Part shown: one piece after another, positions 63,001-64,000 of the stretch
Position numbering within the stretch: the stretch's first letter is position 1
How the letters are laid out: the number at the start of each line of letters is the position of its first letter
Assembly: GCA_050948785.1 (NCBI GenBank)
Contig: JBMNEM010000001.1
Location: 303,902-367,901, forward strand
Source of the DNA: JAAZMI01 sp050948785
Lineage (GTDB): Bacteria; Bacillota; Dethiobacteria; DTU022; UBA8154
Direction of reading: 5' to 3'
DNA length: 64,000 bases
The notes under the pieces: generated by a model
Databases searched by the model: none
Told to the model about the DNA's origin: nothing
The model's input: only the letters and a program-made list of their open reading frames with translations
Position numbers and translations under genes: made by a program

Positions 63001-64000
63001 GATGAAGAGGGTTGGAAATCTTATAGTACATTTAGTGCCAATATTATAAAAGACCTTAAAATAGATGATAAAGAAAAGCCTCTTTGGTATAGAATTCGTC
63101 ATATAAAATTGTTTCATGCGTATATCAAAGAGATTCAGGAACCGACCTCTAAAATGATTAACGAAATGATCGAGCAAATAAAGAAAACTAATTCGTATCG
63201 AAACATTGATTTCCCGATATTCCCTATAACAAACCTATTAAAGCGTTATAGCGTGGAATTAGAATATGCAACTAACTATAAAGAACTTACAACATCAAAA
63301 TATAAAACAACGGTAAAAGAAAGTTATACTCTTGCTTATAATCTACAGACGGCTGAATATAGCAAGGCTATAGAAAGACTAGATCAAATTCTAAGTGAGT
63401 GTGGTATTGAAGGCAAAGTAACAGCAGAGTTTAGGTGGTCGGATGATAAAGGAGTTATGGGAGAGTATAAATCTATTCTGAGAAACTTTAAGGAAATTGT
63501 GGATTTTTATTTGGATAAAATGCCTGAAGCCAAACGGTGGGCAGGCTACTTTAATGATGCGCCAGATGATTTAAAAAACATGGTAGAAGTTAAGAACTTA
63601 AATAACTATATTGAAACTTTGGAAATCTTCTGCAATGGTGGTTTAGTTGAGGAGATAGATAATAAAGAAGAGGAATTAGAAGGGAAACCGTTGGAGTTTC
63701 TATCTCATTATAAGAAAGTCATAGCAGAGATGAGGCAATATATAGGTCTAATCGAGGGAGAAAAGAACAATGTAATGGGGAAAGCCAAGGAAGAAAGAAA
63801 TAAGTTATATGATAATGATTTAATTAGTACTATAGACTGTATTCGCAGAGCCCAAGGGAAAGAGGTAGTAGGGCTAAATTTAGCAAGTTACCCTAGTGAG
63901 GAAACTTATGGATTATCCAAAAAAGTCATAGAAGAGAAAATGAAAGATTTACTGCAGGAAGGAAGGGAGTTTTTCCAGGGTAAAAAGGTAACATTTGAAT
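60085..64000 (+). CDS. Very large AAA+ type ATPase, 3' end missing
   Basis: An open frame of at least 1305 codons running off the window; ATG after TTTTAGGAGG. Walker A is GKWGIGKS (48-55) and Walker B LLIVCEE (196-202, with Cys and two Glu), then FMLLCSPV as a sensor-like strand and LERRIPICELK with a possible arginine finger. After about residue 400 it is mainly helical without known motifs. In size and operon position it recalls BrxC/PglY-type ATPases of BREX systems, but I cannot show homology. It probably uses ATP to remodel a defence complex or DNA. Confidence 0.85.
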   Translation, partial: MSTWSINGTSEFPLTQPMVGQKEFYNVFKSFIGTVKDAGMATIFPVIGKWGIGKSRIGFEVISEAIGIDKGWIISEDGETKKVRVLKENFEDGILPIYIRYSQMLHQDLTSDNWVAYGTYTALSYLAQEPDSSMQGRVMEELQNALLPFGFKKEKLKTILKIGEVHQDDLLLDMRGLDAMVREAMDYLKKCGIDHLLIVCEEVETAGEIAKYGLEKDKENINKVDGEAIKVISSAIKHEDTRKKYPNISFMLLCSPVIGYHIKGIGALERRIPICELKNNSFADIADFMNELKKDGKMNSYPEGLVEAAYTIAGGNFGWLNVIMAEVDYRIAGKKDVETGEVLEDLLNTSSRFQNSLIDKAAFDYISCKEKYRPIIKNALLMQLPVRKSKYEEDQIEGMMQAKASDGTKLFKEFYVVKLKKDSLGEQLHNVGYRRLQGNQFANAFGASFDLEVLLKNLKMYSLHVEEHEYIIGAEEETFLDQIRMLYPEEGVEEAAKYIFEFVKQKVEEEGIVPTYIGPNFAYLYQLNKRYRVDKGEFSYLTDGEKNQELEEYIEEMKKDKEGEVLRILTGAIRALEINYNETETFQLAGMTCMRTIVEEGPWLTVNPHNIVTIVWGKDEEKLYQGLQDRRLLNKGVHPIYVLSDTPIDETIEKVKRDFKEVGKCLIPLQISRLQKDILEVMSISKDMVDFRDSANQIGIVYREKIRKLNDFFIHGARKWFEEIDEKGYILRPIIYKSQWDYKQIGLLAKAFKIMLVNNATIEQLGSDPSVKLDDGEYQDLLSIMRHVHIGTIMEKKGFKNTGIFVNDSSSDVDIPKAFIHFLSFIGFKNRSLRDFESKYFFSGFDKVKPKKIIEQWIEFFIALKLIYKADGFIKRVNNNDLNERYEKVKHWFEKDYIEEKNELREIIEGPYLNALDLQNPIYKEKLEDAKKYLEQISLDDLSKLDSEDVLDKWSGILKKLDQFYKLVDYIYDEEGWKSYSTFSANIIKDLKIDDKEKPLWYRIRHIKLFHAYIKEIQEPTSKMINEMIEQIKKTNSYRNIDFPIFPITNLLKRYSVELEYATNYKELTTSKYKTTVKESYTLAYNLQTAEYSKAIERLDQILSECGIEGKVTAEFRWSDDKGVMGEYKSILRNFKEIVDFYLDKMPEAKRWAGYFNDAPDDLKNMVEVKNLNNYIETLEIFCNGGLVEEIDNKEEELEGKPLEFLSHYKKVIAEMRQYIGLIEGEKNNVMGKAKEERNKLYDNDLISTIDCIRRAQGKEVVGLNLASYPSEETYGLSKKVIEEKMKDLLQEGREFFQGKKVTFE

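Larger units (their letters stand above)
36521..64000 (+). mobile_element. Tn7-like element with plasmid-like genes and defence cargo (right end not in window)
   Basis: Begins with the tandem left ends after rpsI, followed by tnsA-B-C-D genes, then replication/partition-like genes and a methylase/ATPase operon. Base composition changes sharply from the balanced host genes to AT-rich sequence at this point, indicating transfer. No copy of the end repeats in inverted orientation is seen up to 64000, so the element continues. Membership of the last operon in the element is inferred from composition and continuity. Confidence 0.85.

Noticed and set aside
36521..64000. A complete CRISPR-Cas locus in the element
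   Set aside because: No cas gene and no regular repeat-spacer series is seen in the window.
52976..64000. Naming the operon BREX, DISARM or classical type I R-M
   Set aside because: PglZ, BrxL, DrmB, a helicase or HsdR are not seen; only the methylase, S subunits and an ATPase of fitting size are. The window ends too early to decide.
51673..64000. A right transposon end
   Set aside because: No cluster of the GAGCAAACTTTGT motif in reverse orientation was found; single similar words occur but not as an array.
1..64000. tRNA or rRNA genes
   Set aside because: I found no sequence with tRNA arms or rRNA similarity in the gaps.

Overview
The first 36.5 kb is host chromosome of a Firmicute, most likely a Clostridia of the Desulfotomaculum/Peptococcaceae type. 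This rests on the gene order (rpmG-secE-nusG-rplKAJL-rpoBC, then an L7Ae-like gene, rpsL-rpsG-fusA-tuf, then S10, spc and alpha operons, ecfA1-ecfA2-ecfT-truA-rplM-rpsI). It is also supported by frequent TTG/GTG starts with strong AGGAGG ribosome binding sites, an L10 leader, and an EF-Tu with a four-cysteine insert that I associate from memory with this group. All genes are on the plus strand. The window opens inside the 3' end of one tuf gene and holds a second, nearly identical tuf at 15.6-16.8 kb. The usual adk between secY and map is absent.

From about 36.52 kb to the end, base composition falls to AT-rich and the content is a Tn7-like element inserted just after the rpsI stop codon. It starts with a left end present in two tandem copies of about 460 bp. 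Each copy carries a rho-independent terminator and six copies of a GAGCAAACTTTGT-type motif, probably TnsB sites. A tnsA-tnsB-tnsC-tnsD(tniQ) operon follows. TnsB (DD35E) and TnsC (Walker A/B) look intact. TnsA seems to have lost two of its catalytic acidic residues, and tnsD is split by a +1 frame change. The right end is not in the window.

Inside the element is a plasmid-like block: a repressor-like XRE protein, a primase-helicase whose ribosome binding site lies in a 14-bp hairpin, an actin-like ParM with a small ParR-like partner, AT-rich direct repeats that could be iterons or a centromere, and many short terminators and candidate small RNAs. This suggests an integrated replicon that uses Tn7-like proteins to enter the chromosome.

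The last 11 kb is one operon, preceded by a good promoter with a repeated operator-like sequence. It holds a type I specificity-subunit-like gene, a small protein, an HsdM-type adenine methylase, a second specificity subunit, two unrecognised proteins of about 350 residues, and a very large AAA+ ATPase that runs off the window. No HsdR-type nuclease/helicase, PglZ or other known effector is visible. I read it as a methylation-based defence system of unfamiliar composition. Together with the altered Tn7-like mobility genes, it is the best candidate for something undescribed.
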